The notes under the pieces are model-generated. The model worked only from the letters and a program-made list of their open reading frames with translations. It was not told the DNA's origin and ran no database searches. A DNA stretch of 64,000 nt, from positions 62,001-126,000 of the forward strand of contig NC_031479.1 of assembly GCF_000006565.2 (NCBI RefSeq). Reading direction: 5' to 3'. Made by a program: the position numbers and the translations under genes. This stretch comes from Toxoplasma gondii ME49 (taxonomy: Eukaryota > Apicomplexa > Conoidasida > Eucoccidiorida > Sarcocystidae). Shown here piece after piece: positions 38,801 through 50,985 of this stretch. Position 1 is the stretch's first letter; the number at the start of each line of letters is the position of its first letter.

Positions 38801-41800
38801 GTTGTTGCCGAGCTCTCCAGAAGTCGCGAGGACTGCACTCTCTCACCGAAAACACATGCGTGAGGAATGCAGGACAGAGTCTGCAGAAGTCAGATCTGCG
38901 GGAGAGGGCGACTCTGCCGTAAGGCGTCTGTCTGCGGATCCTCCGTCAGCTGCAGCTAGACCTTTCCCTTTTGTCTGGATGACTCAACGGTTGATGAGTC
39001 AGTGGGGGTTTGATGTTTCAGAGATATCTTCGAACGTTTACCGGGTCTGCTCGATTTGGTCCCGCGTCGGTGGGGGATTCGAAAAGTACCAGGATAGCGC
39101 GGAGCGGTTGGCGAGGAGAAGAAACCTTGCAGGCCTACAGGAAAGGGAGAGCGCTCCACAGAGAAGTGCAGACAACGTCGACGAGCAGGCGCCTTCTTTT
39201 GAGGCAGCTGCCAAGCAGCCTTCGCCAGAGCGCGGATGTCCTGAGGGGACATGTCAGCACCGGGGGGATGACCAAAGTGGACAAGACAGCGAGAGGGCAT
39301 TCAAAGACTCTTTTGATCACCCAGAATGGATGGTGGAAGCTGACGCTACGGCTGCTTCGTATTTTATGGCGATGGCAGCTGTAGCCGGAGGACGCGTTCA
39401 TATGAATGTAGATAGGTAAGTGTAGTTTTCCTCCCATGATCTTGCGGACTGAATCGTCTGAAAAATTGGATCGAGGGCGTTCCATCTGAAGGGTACGGCT
39501 CACTCAGTGTGTCTCTACACGGTTCACCTCAACCGTTGTAGGGACGTCGCTGACAGTGCCTGTAGATGTGTTAGTTAAAAATTCTTTCCGGGTACGCGTC
39601 TGGGGCGCAGCACGGGTGTCAGACTAAAGTGTCTCTGGTCGTGTCGTTAATCCTGCATGGTCGTCTCGCGCACCCGCGGTGAGGCCACTTCCTTGAGAGA
39701 AAATCACTTTGTGTCCCGGCTGAGTTCATCGCATGCGGAGGCTGAGCGCTCCCCTCATAGATGCGTGCATGTGGGTACTTGAGTCCATGTGCGTATTCCC
39801 AGTCTCTGCCTAGGTACCCAGATAGTGAACGAACTTTGTTAGCTCCACGTTTGTCCTACCTTCAGGTCAACATCACTTCAGGGAGACATCGCGTTTGCTG
39901 AGATGCTTCCACATTTTGGCTGCTCAGTCTCGCAACGATATGGCTGTCCGCACCAGCTCTTTCCCCATGTGAGACTCAACAAATCGAGCGCTGGGTCGAT
40001 CCCGTGTCGCTGTCCCCCGCATTGCCCAGGAAGCGGCAACCCCTCTGGCGAGGCTGACGCAGATGCGACAGGCAAGGCGACAGAGAATATCTCAAAAGCC
40101 ACGGAGTGCCAGTGTTGTTCCGGAGCATGGCTCACTGTTGAGAGCACTTCTGGTGGACTACAGCGGGCCTGGGGTTCCACGGAGCTGAAGGCAGATCTAC
40201 ATTCTTGCGTTCCGCTGTCTCTCGGTACTGTAGATGATTGTCCTGACACACCGCAAGACCCGAAAACTCAAACTCCAGTAAAGGGCGCGCAGCCTGCCGA
40301 ATGTGGGGAAACCCCGACACAACAACAGCTCAGAGTTGAAGGCCCCCAAGCCGTGGGTGAGGACTGTCCCTCCCGTGAGGCGTCGCGCAAACTGGTGGAA
40401 ATCCCCGTCACACCATCGTGTTCCACAGGTTCCCCGGTGTACGATCAGGTCCTGACTCTTGATCTAAGCCGGATGCAGGACTGCTTCATGACATGCGCTG
40501 TCCTAGCGGCGAGCGCGAGCCGAGGAACATCGCCGAGCAACGACCACTCAGACATGCGAGTCGATTCAAAGGGCGCAGCGACAGACACGCAGCACCAGCT
40601 GCAAGCGTCCGTGGCGAAACGCCCACTCTTCCGCCTTATTGCTGGTCGGACGGCAAGACTGAAAGAGAGTGATCGGATCGCGGCCGCCGCGCGGGGCTTG
40701 AAGACGACCGGCTTTCATGTCGACGAGCTCTCTGATGGACTGCTCATTTACCAAGTGTCTCCGTTGCCTCCCGGAAGATCCACAGTCACACCAGCGTTAA
40801 CAGCGCGCGAGAAGAATGAAGATGAGTGCCAAGACATCAGTGAAGTTGGTGGCAGGGGAAGTAGACGAGATTGTCCGAGCGCCGAGGACACGATGGACGT
40901 GGAGACGAGCCAACAACTGGAGCTGGTCGCTGTAGAAAGCGAGTCCGACCATAGAGTGGCAATGAGTTTCGCCATCCTCGGACTGGTCCGCACGGATGTT
41001 GGAATAAGAGACGTAAGTCCATTTGGTACTCGCACATGCTCGTGGGGGTCAACCCGATGCTCACTGTTGGTTCACGCGCTTTCGTAGGAAACGTTATCTC
41101 AGAAAATCATGCATCGTGTAACCAGACCATGCCAATTCGTCCGAACGACTGCGAATGACTGTCCAGAGACTTCCGAGGTAGCGTCGTCAGCCAGACTGCC
41201 ACCCAAGTTTGAATACAGACAAAAGAATTGAGGTGTGTGTTTATAAGCTGCGTAGATACAAATGTACTCAGCATGGATCGCTAATTCGTTTTTGGCCCCG
41301 TCAACGCATCCATCTTGGGTGAATTTTTGCGAGAACACTCGGGTCCAACATAAATATGTGACGGTTCGTTTCTTCTTATACCCTCTCGAGATATGTGGAC
41401 GGCGGAAGTCTGCGCCAGTGAAGCGAATGGCGGCCAACCCCCCGTACGCGAGTGAGAATGCCCGTACGTTTCTGTGCAGTGGCAGTGCGTCGACAAAACC
41501 TTTGCAGATTTCTGGTACGAATGCAAGGAACGCATTGGCATGCAGTTATACGCTCCCCCTTTGAGGGGTTTTGAAGAGAGCGGACAACCTGTACAGGCCG
41601 CCCGAGAATCGCATTCCCGAGACCGTTCGACATCACGAAGTGAAGGGGCAAACCGGTCGATGCAGGCGATCTCCAACAGGATGCCGGAAGGCAGCTCCAG
41701 TGACAACATGGTGATTCTACAGTCTAGCATCCGCAATCGACAGGCGGTATCTTCGCCTGATCAAGAAATGGTGACGCATGTGACTGCGTCAGATCCTCGA

Positions 41801-44800
41801 CAACATGAAACTGAGTTGATTGCCAGGCGATGCGGATGCGACCTTCGACGGATAAGCAGCACCCGCCTGTGTGAAACCAAACACGCTCCGCGCAACGAAT
41901 CTGTGACTCGCGAACAGCTCCAGAGATATTTCGTCATCTGCCCCCCTGGCTGTCCTGCGCCTTCCCTTGTCCCAGTCATTGGAGCACACCCAAGTAAGTG
42001 GTCACGACGGGGAACGTAGGTACATGGCTTACACGTACTCTGCGTTTGTCTCGATGAAGATGGCGGGACACTACTCCCTTATTCCGGTTCTCTGAGGTCG
42101 AAGGCAGCAGATGGGTTTGGGGGAGGACAAACGACGTTCGCTCAAGAGTGTTCCAGCCAGAGGGTTTATTTCGACACGGGATCCACCAAGCGGATAGTGC
42201 ATGCTTGTTGGACGCCCATTCTGAGGCAATGTGCCAACGAGATGTTCTTTGAGACGTTTCCATGTGATGTCACAGGCGCTGTGACACCCCTTCCACATTC
42301 TAGTAAATGCCATTCGCTCATTCACAAACCTCCGGCCGCGCCCGCTGACCAACGTACGCCGGAGCAGCCACTTAAGCTATTGCTTCAGGTGCTTCTGGTC
42401 GTCGGCATGCGAGGAGTTGGAAAGAGCGTCTTAGGCAAGCTCGCGGCCCTCGAACGAGGGTGGGCTTTCTTCGACCTCGATGTGGTGCTTGAGGCGTGGC
42501 TGAGAGACCGCGAAGACGCGACGCGCGCCCCCGTGGATGGTAGAGCTGAACGACAGGGCAGAACAGGCATCGACCTCTCGGGAACAACAGATGCGTCCCT
42601 CCTGGATCTTGATAGACTGCATGTCTTCATCGAAGAGGAAGGGATGCCCGCCTTTAGACAAGTCGAAAGCCAGGCTCTCGCATTCCTGTTGTCGGCCGTG
42701 CGAAGGACACAACTGCGGAACGGTTCCTCCCGCCCACCCTGTTCCGCCGAAGTTGGCGCAGGCGCCCAGTCTGACGAAGAGTTATGCGTAGGCGGCGAGC
42801 AAAACACGACCGAGGAATTGGGTGCTGCTTTCAATTCTGTGGCCAAAGAGGTTTTCGAAGGCCGGAAAGAAAATAACGCAGACGGAAATCCTCATTCCGA
42901 CGCAACACTACAAGAATTTCTAATGAGGTGCGAGGCACTGGGACTCTTCAGGTGCCGTAGTGGCGGCTGTGTAGTCTCGTGCGGAGGCGGTGTGATTGAA
43001 AGTGACGAAGCAGTGAGGGCTCTCGAATCCGAGCCACTTGTTGTGTGGATCAAAACGACGGAGCAGGAAACGGTGGAACGCGCCTTACGAAAGGAGGTAG
43101 GTTCTCATGCATCCAAACAGGGTTCTTGAAACTCGCAGATACACAGTGTTCCTCTCTCCAAATATACCTATATATATATATATATATATGCCTGTCTTTA
43201 CATATATATATATATATATGGTGCATTTACACTATTCCCCGCGTTGTTCTACCGTTACCATTCCAAGGGTTACTTTGTTTCGTCGCTGGAAGTGCGTACA
43301 CAGTGCGGCAGGGATGCCGGAACTGACCTCTCACGCCTGCCATATTGCGTGTGTGTTACAGGGTCAGACACCTTCGTACTTCCAGACGGCGAAGAAAGCC
43401 AGAAGGTGCCATGTTGCTGACCACGAGGGTGACCCTTCAGACAGCACTGGTGCCGGACAGGCAGAGAGACCCAGTGAGAAAGGATCGAGGTACGTGCCAG
43501 CTGCACCGTACCGAGAGAAAGTTCGGATGCTATACTGGGAACGCGCCGTGCGATACAAGAAAGTTGCAAAGTTTGAATTCTGGACTCCGCCTGTCCAGGA
43601 GCTTCTAGAAGGGCTTGACCCCTTTGAACTCTCCTTCTGGCCCGCGCTTGGGGACTCAAAGACATTTGCGCAGCCCCCGGGATCCTCCGCGGGCGCAGCA
43701 TCTGACTCTGTTTCGCCTGTGGCATCACCTTCGTCCTCCACCTCTGCTGCATTGCCCTTGCCCCCCATCCCAACGGACATGGCCATCCGGCTTGCACTCT
43801 TGCATTCGAAGGAGGCTCCGAAGCTCTCGCTGTACCTGAGAGCGGTCTACAAAGTCTGGCAACTCTTCCTCTTCGCTCTGTTAGGCCCGCCGTTGCCAGT
43901 CACGCCGGCGAGTTGTTTCGCTGTCTGCGAAGAGGTGCTGACCTGGTCAGCAGGTGAACACAGAGGCCACAGCCGACCTCAGAGCGGGAGGCAGGGTCCT
44001 CCTGAACCCAAAGCTTGTCCTCCAGATGCGGGTCACCGCGGGTCTTCTCCGTGTTTGGTCGCACCAGGTTCTGAGGCGACTTCTCTTAGTCTGACGATCG
44101 ATGAGGCAAGCTGTCAAAATCGGTGCAGCTCTCAGTCAGAGTCCGGCGCTTCTCCTCGGGCGGACGGAGCCTCATGGACAGCTGGGGAGAATGTGACACG
44201 ACGCCGTGGCAGCGTGAACACCGTGTTGGCCAGGTGGCTCGAAGAGAGCAGGTGAGATAACAGGAACTCACTCACCGCTTGAATGCCGACAGACTCCTCG
44301 AGTGGCAACTCTCTCGAAGTGTACTGGGGAACACACGTTATGGTACCTCTTTCGCGAGACAGGGCGATGGTGGCGCCGAAGGAGTTTCCTGACAACACCT
44401 GGATCTTTTGTGCCCGAGTGTTGGAAACTGGACCGCTCAAATGCGCTAGTGATAATCTGGATCTTTGTCCGTGAACAAAATGTCTCTCCGGCAATCGGAC
44501 ACGTTACAAAGGAGATGCTGGATGGCAGACGAGGTTCGTGGAAGACGAGTCACAGTCAGTGTGCCAGAGCTTATAGCGGCCGCCTGTGAAAGGCGGTAGA
44601 TCTCTTTAAAGGCGTCTACGCTGTTCTACGTGTGACGGAGACATCCAAGGATCCTCGTGCTGAAGTCTCCGTTGAGTTGTCTAACGCATCTCTAGTGTGT
44701 CTTCATACGTGCGAAAGCCGTGCCGTTATCCTTGTCCTCGTCATCGAGAGAGGTGAGAGACCATTGTCACTGTGAGACGGAACCCGGCAGGCACTTCCGC

Positions 44801-47800
44801 TCATGTCTTGCAACATCATCTTTGTCGCGGGATGTTACTACAGATATGTGGACGTCGTGGAGTTGAGGGCAGACTGTTTGCCAACACTCGAAGCCGTCGA
44901 AAGGCAGGTGTTCTACCTCAGGTGAGAAGACTTGGAACGGATGCGACGTTCGTCGTAACGTGTAGAGACACGTGAGAAAGACGCGTCTCAGACGACTCTA
45001 GTGACAACTCAGACGTGTGTTGATATTTACAAAGTGGGGTGTGGCGGATAGCCTCTCAGGCGTGTTCCACGCATTTTCTTAGTGGCTTTCTGCGCACCGG
45101 CTTCACACGTCTGCGACCTTTGCCTTGAGAGTCCGCAGTTGTGGTGAGCGTCCTTGGTTCAAACGAGGTCAGGAAGCGTCGAGACATCTGTGCGCATTCG
45201 TTCTCAGGCTCCTCACTGGCAAACCCGTTATCTTCACGCTGCGGACTCAACAGGACGGAGGCAGATTCGGTCCCGGTAGCCCCTTGTACAGAGAAACCGT
45301 CGGTCTTCTCTCTGAAACATCCGACGAAAGCAAAACGACAGAGGCCCAGGTGGTCGGCGCCTTTCCCAAAGACGTCGGTACCGAGGGGTCGGCGCATGTG
45401 TCTCAAGGTCCCTCATCCACGAACTGCAGCGGACCCAGGGTTGGAGGACGAAAGGAAGCTTCGAACCAGGCGTGCAGCGACAGCGGTCGAACCACCGCAC
45501 GTTCAGCAACGTGCTTGAAAACAGAGCTCGTGGGGCAGGTTCAGACGTCGTTTTTTCTCCCGTCGAAGTCCTCCCCGTCAATGGCTTTGTCTGTGGACGA
45601 GGCAGAGTTGGACCCTGTTGCCGAGGCTGCTGCGTATGTGAGTACGCTTGCTCGAGCCAGCCGACTGGGTTTCGACTGGATTGATGTTGAGACCCGGATG
45701 GTGGAGCGGCTGCAAACAGGCGAAGAGCGCGTCATAACCGAAGAACGGAAAGAGTTGTGGGCGCGAGCTGCCAGCGGTATCGCGACCCCGTACTCAGGTG
45801 AAGACTCACACGTGTTTTCTCCAGAACAGAACGTGGAACGCTCGAGGCATGGTAGCGTCGCATTCGCATCTGCCACGCCGCCAACTATTCCAGAAAATGG
45901 ATTTGCAGGCAACTTTGGGCTTTCGAAAGAAGCAGAGAGTTCACTACTGCGGAGGGCACGGCGACAGTTCATTGAGGATCTTCTCATGGCCACGCCGCCG
46001 GGAGGTCGATACATCGCTTCACTTCATGTGGAGTGGTTAAGCTCCGATCCAATCACAATGTTCTACAAGTAATCGCGAAAAGTCGAATCTTTCAAGGGAG
46101 ACTCGATCCTGTTTATGATTTAAGGGATGTGAAGGCGCTCAGGGCTAACTGTCGGGCTGCCTCGACCATCATATTCAGAGATAATTCTATTGAGGAAAGT
46201 GGTAGATAAAATACATGTGAAGAGTCGGACCAGCTTTCACACACGACGATTGTTATCCGACAGGGATCTGGACCGTCATGATACAGCCACCGGTTACGCG
46301 TTCCTGCCTCGGGCAGGGGATTGATAATCTAGAGGAATCCAGTTGATAGCTTGAGTCGATACACGCTTGTGGTTTGTGGTGAAACTGATAAATCAGACAG
46401 TCCAACAGCTTCCCTGTAGGGAGAGGCACGATCCCGTTATTCATGAAGTCTGGGACATGCATTAGTTGGTGTGGCAGATGGCGCGGGTTTCTCGTTCCAC
46501 CTCTCGGGCACTGCACCTACTTGAGCAAACTCTGAAACTTTCAGAGAACGCGCTGAAGCCGGGACAGCTAACTGCATGCTCCTTTCAGACCATGACTTTC
46601 TGCTGGCCCGGATGTGTGTGCGCTGTTTCGTGGCGTGCCTCTTTGACGTTTCCATGTGACCACTGCCAGATCGTTAAATGCGATCAAAGTCGCAGGCAAA
46701 GTCACATGCCTTGTCACCGCTCGCCTCGTTACCTTGTATCCTCAGTCTCTGTGTCCGTGTTTTCTCAGGAACTGTCTTTCTTCTGTCTCGCGTTGTTATG
46801 CCGCTGTATCAAAAGTCGTTCTGCTGCCCTCTCGATCACGGCTGCAAGCACAAACACATCTGCAAGGCAACGCTTGTGCCCTCGACACAAGCCTCCTCTC
46901 CACAAAGGAGATCAAGCTGACGAACTTGCAGGTATCATGTTTGAAGCAGGACGCCACGGAGCTTGGAGACGGCGAGGAAGCTGTCACGCATTTGCTCAGA
47001 TCCTTACGTATGGAGAACGGAAGCCGTGTTCAATCTGACAACACAGACGCCCGATCGGCAGTCGACGCGCAATCGCGGGCGCCGTTGCATCCCAATGACG
47101 AAGTGCTGGAATGCGTCGAGCGCCAGATAAATCGGCCTCTGATTCTTCTCCAGAGTGGCCCGGCGGGGAGGCGTTCTCGTATTGAAAACCGCTGCTTCAC
47201 ACCGACTTGCTTGGCAGGACAAGACAGTACGAATGTGAGCACTGTTCCCCTGATGGCGTGCCCGATACACAAGTGCCAGTAGTATCGCTTAAAGGAAGTA
47301 GAAACACACGGCAAGGATCGACTGGCTTCGATGATGCCAGAACTCAGCAGTGTTCACGTGCGGTCTCGGCTGCAGTCAGCCGTCCAGCAAGCAGGTGACT
47401 GAGTGAGAATGGCGCACACGCTGGTTTCAGCACTCCTCGAGCCTACGGCTACCTGACTACGCTCCGAGACGGAATCTGTGATTTGTAGATCTCCAGCCAC
47501 GCATGGGTGGAAGAGCCCTGAAACTTGGGCTGCTTTGTTCTGATCCTAAGTACGCAATGAGCTCAATTGATACAAGGATTGTTTTGTGACCAGCACCACT
47601 AGGTAAATATGAACGACAAACAAACACCCCGATTTTAGATCGGTTGCTGGAGCCAACCTAAGACCATCGGAACAAAGAGACAGAGACTGGCTCCAACGTG
47701 GTGAATGTCCGTGTGTCTACTAGCGCTTCTTTTCTGCCTTCGGTCTTATTTTTGCAGGCCTACGGACAGTTGAGTGCAGTACAATTATGGGAACATCGGC

Positions 47801-50800
47801 GCCGTCTTTCTCTGCCATGCGTCAACTTCTTCCTCTTCGGCTACCCCACGATGCTTTCCCCGTCACCGACCATCCATAACGCCATTTTTGAATGCAAAAG
47901 GGCGGTCTCGAGAAGCTGCGCCTTCAGCCTCTTCCCGCCTGCAGCTGTGCAGAGGCAAATGCAGCAAATCAAGTGCCCAGCACGCGAAGTGGATACATGT
48001 CAGTCTCTGTGTGGTTTGCACGCCACAGAAACTGCTGCCCATGCGACGCGGCACCCAAGTGCCAAATTAATTACTTACCGACAACTTCCGGGCCGCGAAA
48101 CGGAAAAATATGCCACGATGCTTGTTGAGCAGATGACGTGGCAGTTCTTGAGAGCCGCACCTCTGCATGCGTTTGGTGGGGCGGCTGTCACGCTCCCCCT
48201 CAAGGAAACCCTCTTGCCTCTTTTGAGTCGTATCGATCCAGTAGCGAAACGAATTAAGGCGGTGAGTGTTCGGCCCTCGCGAAACGAGTGCGGCAGCGGC
48301 TCGAAGAGGCTGAACGATAGAGATGGCGGCGACTGAGCAGCAAATTGCTTCGGGAGTGTGCACGCGGCGTAGCAAAGCCCGTGACGTCTCAGCTTGTCTT
48401 TTTTTTAGGGACCCGATGTTGAAAGCTACACAGTCGCCCACAGGAGCCGTAGATCTGTGAAGGCGAACTAGATTTCGATAGATATAAAGAAACAAAGAAA
48501 TGGCACACGCAGAACATACAAGGCTCACGTGGGGCAGTGACACCACGGCTGCGGTGTGCCGTACGCTGGTGCGGCTTTTACGTGCCTGAGAGGGGTGATA
48601 GTCATTCTCTGCCGATTTGTCACGTGGATCACATTCGGCGTTGGAGAGCGCCTTTTGTCACGTTTTTCAGGTTAACACCATCTACCGTGACAAAGTGAAT
48701 GGCACTCTCTGCGGTGCAAACACGGACTATGCGGCTATTGTGAAGGCGATTCTCTGTCGATGCGACAAGGTGAGGAAGCTCGGCAGCATCTCAAGGAAGA
48801 CAACAAGACCTAAACCAGAATTCTAACTCGTAATGTATACTGCTGACGAAAGGGCAATTTATATAATCCTAGGATTCCCATTTCATGATGTGTAACAGGG
48901 AGTCTAGCTCCAGGTGTTGTTTGATTGGTGTAGCCAAATCACTACGATAGGCTGAGTGCCACTCTGCAATGTCGCCTGCTTGTATCTTGTAGCGAACTGC
49001 AAAAACCGCAGCGTAAGCTGTCGTCTGGGTTCACGTGTCACACGCGTTGTCGTTTATCTCCAGCCGCCTGCCTTAAATTTCTGGCGTCTTCATCGGTTTT
49101 TCTGCATCGCGTTGCAGCTGTCCTATTCGTCCAGCTTCCTCGTAATCGGAGCAGGCGGAGCGGCCCGTGCAGCAGTGTATGCATGCATGAGAGTTCGACA
49201 ACTTCTGCACGAGTCCGCCGTGAAACACACTTTCTCCGATGGAAAAATTGATAGTGGTGCCCTCGAACTTCCACAGGGCGACGGTGCCTCGGCGTGGGAG
49301 AGTGAGGGCAGGAAAATGCCAGACGCAGGACAGGTGTTCATCTACAACAGGACGCGGTCACGAGCAGAGAAGCTCGCAAAGGAATTCGGAGTATCCGTTT
49401 TCGAGCCATATGCAAACGGCTGCCCGCCAAAGAACTGTTGTCACAGTTGGCACGAAATAGACGTGATTGTAAGAAAGAGGGAACATAATAGTACGCGATA
49501 AAGGACAGCCGTTTCGCGGGTGGCCACTGGTTAACCAAGCTGAGAGACGGTGCGGGGTGAATGCGGGCCGATGATTTCTTGCACAGGAAAGCTGCGATTA
49601 TCAAGCCAGTTGCCTCGCCGTGTTGAATGCATCACCAGCACAGGAGGTTCTCCAGAGGAACTGCATTGCACAGAGTTTCCTTGCAAATGCCGCTAGTGAC
49701 TTGACAGCATGCAGAAGTTTGTCAAACCCGAGCTGCGACCGTAAAACTTTCACTACTTTCTGCTGCGATCGTGTTCAGAGATTGTTGTATCTGAGTAACA
49801 AATCAAGGTACGCCGTTCATTTTCTTTGAAAAAGCGGGCAGTCGAGGGAGAGGCCGACGGGCGAGTCCGGTCAAAAATAAGTCAGGGCAATACGGCGTCA
49901 AGAGTGAGTATCGTTGTGTTGTTATTTTTGTGACATTTTCCTCCAGGTCGGGACCGTGCCGGGGACAGCCCTTTGCGAGCTTCCAGAAGAAGTGTTCAAG
50001 GAGCGACCTCTCGTCGTTGAAATGGCGTATAATCCTGTGCTTACGCCACTCATTAAAAGGGTACGTGAATCGAGATGACTTCCTAGGAGGCGAGGAGTCG
50101 ACCGGTGACTGTGGTCAGGACCGCAGCAGGAGGCATCATCGCTTTTTCTAAACTGTGGCATACAATCTGCGTTAGCTTCTAGGGCTGCGTAAACTGAAAT
50201 GTCGAATTTGACGCTGATTTCGGCCCAGCACTCCCCCACAACAAAGTGGGAATTACTGGCGATAAGCGTCTGTGGAGCTCTCCGTTTGTATGATGGATCA
50301 GGCACGCTGCTCAGCAGTGAAGAGTGGACGGCAGTTAGATTGGTCAGTGAAGACTTTAAATTCCACGAACACCCGTTAATAGCATACTTGGCAGGATGGA
50401 ATCTACAACAATGTCAAAGACTCATCCCAGAGAAGATAGCTACGTGTGGTGGTCTCCAGTTGGGTTGGTTAGTGTAGATAAAACGTTGTTTTGTCGTCGG
50501 TAGCTTTGCTGAACTCGTCTCGGAATCCGGCGAAAACAACGGATCGAATGAGGATGAGGTTTGTCCAAATCCATGCAGTGAGTGCAAGATAAGTTGGTGT
50601 GGATGTTTCCTTCGCTCAGGCGTGTGGCGCGGGGTGTGCAGTGGTCCACGGAATCGAGCTTTTCGTGTGGCAGGCGTTGATTCAGTCTCGCTATTGGGTG
50701 ACATCGCAAGGACCTGTTGATGTGAACGCCAACGAGCGGGAGGTGCCAAGCAATTACCCTAATCAAGCAGAAACAATCATACACTGCACGATGGGGAAGA

Positions 50801-50985
50801 CGTGTGAGTACCAGAAATTCTTAATCGCGAGGTGGTTAGACACACCTGAAGGACGCTCATATCGTCCTATCGATCTGAGGCCTGCCGAACTTCGGGAGGT
50901 CCTCAAACGTGTCGAGACATTCTACAGGAATGTGATTGATGTCGACCGGCTTGTCACCCTCCGAGGGGAGAATTTCTTTGTTTGA
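31527..50985 (+). CDS. AROM: Pentafunctional AROM polypeptide (shikimate pathway), at least 20 exons
   Basis: One gene encodes all five central shikimate enzymes in the order known from fungal and apicomplexan AROM: dehydroquinate synthase, EPSP synthase, shikimate kinase, type I dehydroquinase, shikimate dehydrogenase. Exons placed with consistent phase are (31,527)-31,928, 32,759-33,476, 33,957-34,100, 34,655-35,186, 35,539-35,948, 36,297-about 36,493, 38,151-39,415, 39,866-41,012, 41,480-41,993, 42,276-43,096, 43,362-44,251, 44,844-44,921, 45,208-about 46,068, (about 46,932)-47,234, 47,758-48,261, 48,671-48,769, 49,118-49,468, 49,947-50,060 and 50,620-50,985 (stop). Unresolved are the true start (the frame stays open above the ATG at 31,527), a missing EPSP synthase piece between 36.5 and 38.15 kb, and exon borders at 46.07-46.93 kb. 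The placed exons sum to roughly 3,200 residues, about twice fungal AROM, because of Ser/Glu/Gln-rich insertions. The enzyme is expected to be cytosolic. Mammals lack the pathway. Confidence 0.95.
34105..34119 (+). repeat. (GT)n microsatellite in an AROM intron
   Basis: The run of about seven GT units starts directly at the donor (GTAAGTGTGTGT...), within the intron 34,101-34,654. Confidence 0.95.
35850..41570 (+). other. AROM domain 2: EPSP synthase (3-phosphoshikimate 1-carboxyvinyltransferase)
   Basis: This domain transfers the enolpyruvyl group of PEP to shikimate 3-phosphate and is the glyphosate target. Landmarks in order are [17 protein letters not shown] across the 35,948/36,297 splice, ALQQLGLYG (near 36,470), and [19 protein letters not shown] (38,168-38,225). 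[16 protein letters not shown] follows near 38,640, then [20 protein letters not shown] near 39,350 and [14 protein letters not shown] at 39,866. [18 protein letters not shown] near 40,470 contains the catalytic Asp. The domain ends with [16 protein letters not shown] near 40,670, [14 protein letters not shown] near 40,950 and [12 protein letters not shown] at 41,486. Two very large acidic/Ser-rich insertions (about 38,690-39,310 and 39,940-40,440) more than double its size. About 20 residues expected between ALQQLG and the GDSGTA loop are not found, so a small exon probably lies in 36.5-38.15 kb. Confidence 0.93.
36494..38150 (+). other. AROM intronic interval with a probably unplaced small exon
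   Basis: Joining the donor at 36,494 directly to the acceptor at 38,150 keeps the frame, but it leaves only about 13 residues between ALQQLG and the GDSGTA loop. About 35 are usual in AROM-type EPSP synthases, and the missing part normally carries a short Gly-rich strand-turn. I scanned this 1.65-kb interval and found no segment I could assign. Confidence 0.4.
42276..44251 (+). other. AROM domain 3: shikimate kinase, plus long linker
   Basis: This domain phosphorylates shikimate at O3 with ATP. The acceptor at 42,275 keeps phase with the previous exon. The Walker A loop reads [13 protein letters not shown] (42,404-42,440), then FFDLDVVLE carries the substrate Asp near 42,470. [13 protein letters not shown] holds the shikimate-binding Arg near 42,645, and [11 protein letters not shown] is the Walker B-like Gly loop near 42,975. 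[19 protein letters not shown] is followed by the intron 43,097-43,361. The lid and C-terminal helix ([20 protein letters not shown], near 43,515-43,570) come after an insertion of about 45 residues. An insertion of about 70 residues (42,700-42,920) also precedes the CGGG loop. After about 43,600 the exon continues as a Pro/Ser-rich linker of more than 200 residues to the donor at 44,252. Confidence 0.93.
43169..43219 (+). repeat. Paired (TA)n microsatellites in an AROM intron
   Basis: Two TA runs (43,169-43,189 and 43,202-43,219) are separated by about 12 bases (GCCTGTCTTTAC) inside the intron 43,097-43,361. Confidence 0.95.
44844..47234 (+). other. AROM domain 4: type I 3-dehydroquinate dehydratase
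   Basis: This domain dehydrates 3-dehydroquinate to 3-dehydroshikimate through a Lys Schiff base. The 78-base exon 44,844-44,921 reads [12 protein letters not shown], the conserved substrate-binding ELRxD strand. It joins in phase to 45,208, [20 protein letters not shown], the conserved (I/V)xTxRxxxxGG motif. A low-complexity insertion (45,270-45,560) is followed by [23 protein letters not shown] near 45,690. The catalytic His region is [10 protein letters not shown] near 46,020. The end of the domain is recognisable as [26 protein letters not shown] at about 47,130-47,210, matching the usual small-residue/Gly ... SR ... TP ending. The exon with the Schiff-base Lys is not firmly placed. A candidate is EIKLTNLQ near 46,908-46,931, upstream of [20 protein letters not shown], which fits the helix that normally follows the Lys. 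Confidence 0.85.
47758..50985 (+). other. AROM domain 5: shikimate dehydrogenase
   Basis: This domain reduces 3-dehydroshikimate to shikimate with NADPH. Exon 47,758-48,261 opens with [10 protein letters not shown], the usual AROM link (GQLSA). It then has [21 protein letters not shown] (the substrate-binding SxS) and, after an insertion of about 75 residues, [17 protein letters not shown] with the catalytic Lys. Exon 48,671-48,769 gives [20 protein letters not shown] with the catalytic Asp. Exon 49,118-49,468 carries the NADP loop [14 protein letters not shown], a Ser/Glu-rich insertion, and [18 protein letters not shown]. Exon 49,947-50,060 reads [13 protein letters not shown]...[16 protein letters not shown]. 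The last exon, from 50,620, reads [20 protein letters not shown] and runs to the stop at 50,983-50,985. All splice phases are zero and agree. All catalytic residues are present. Confidence 0.95.

Noticed and set aside
49500..49940. Extra shikimate dehydrogenase exon between 49,468 and 49,947
   Set aside because: The direct join (DVI then VGTVPG) matches the family strand and keeps phase 0, so no exon is needed.
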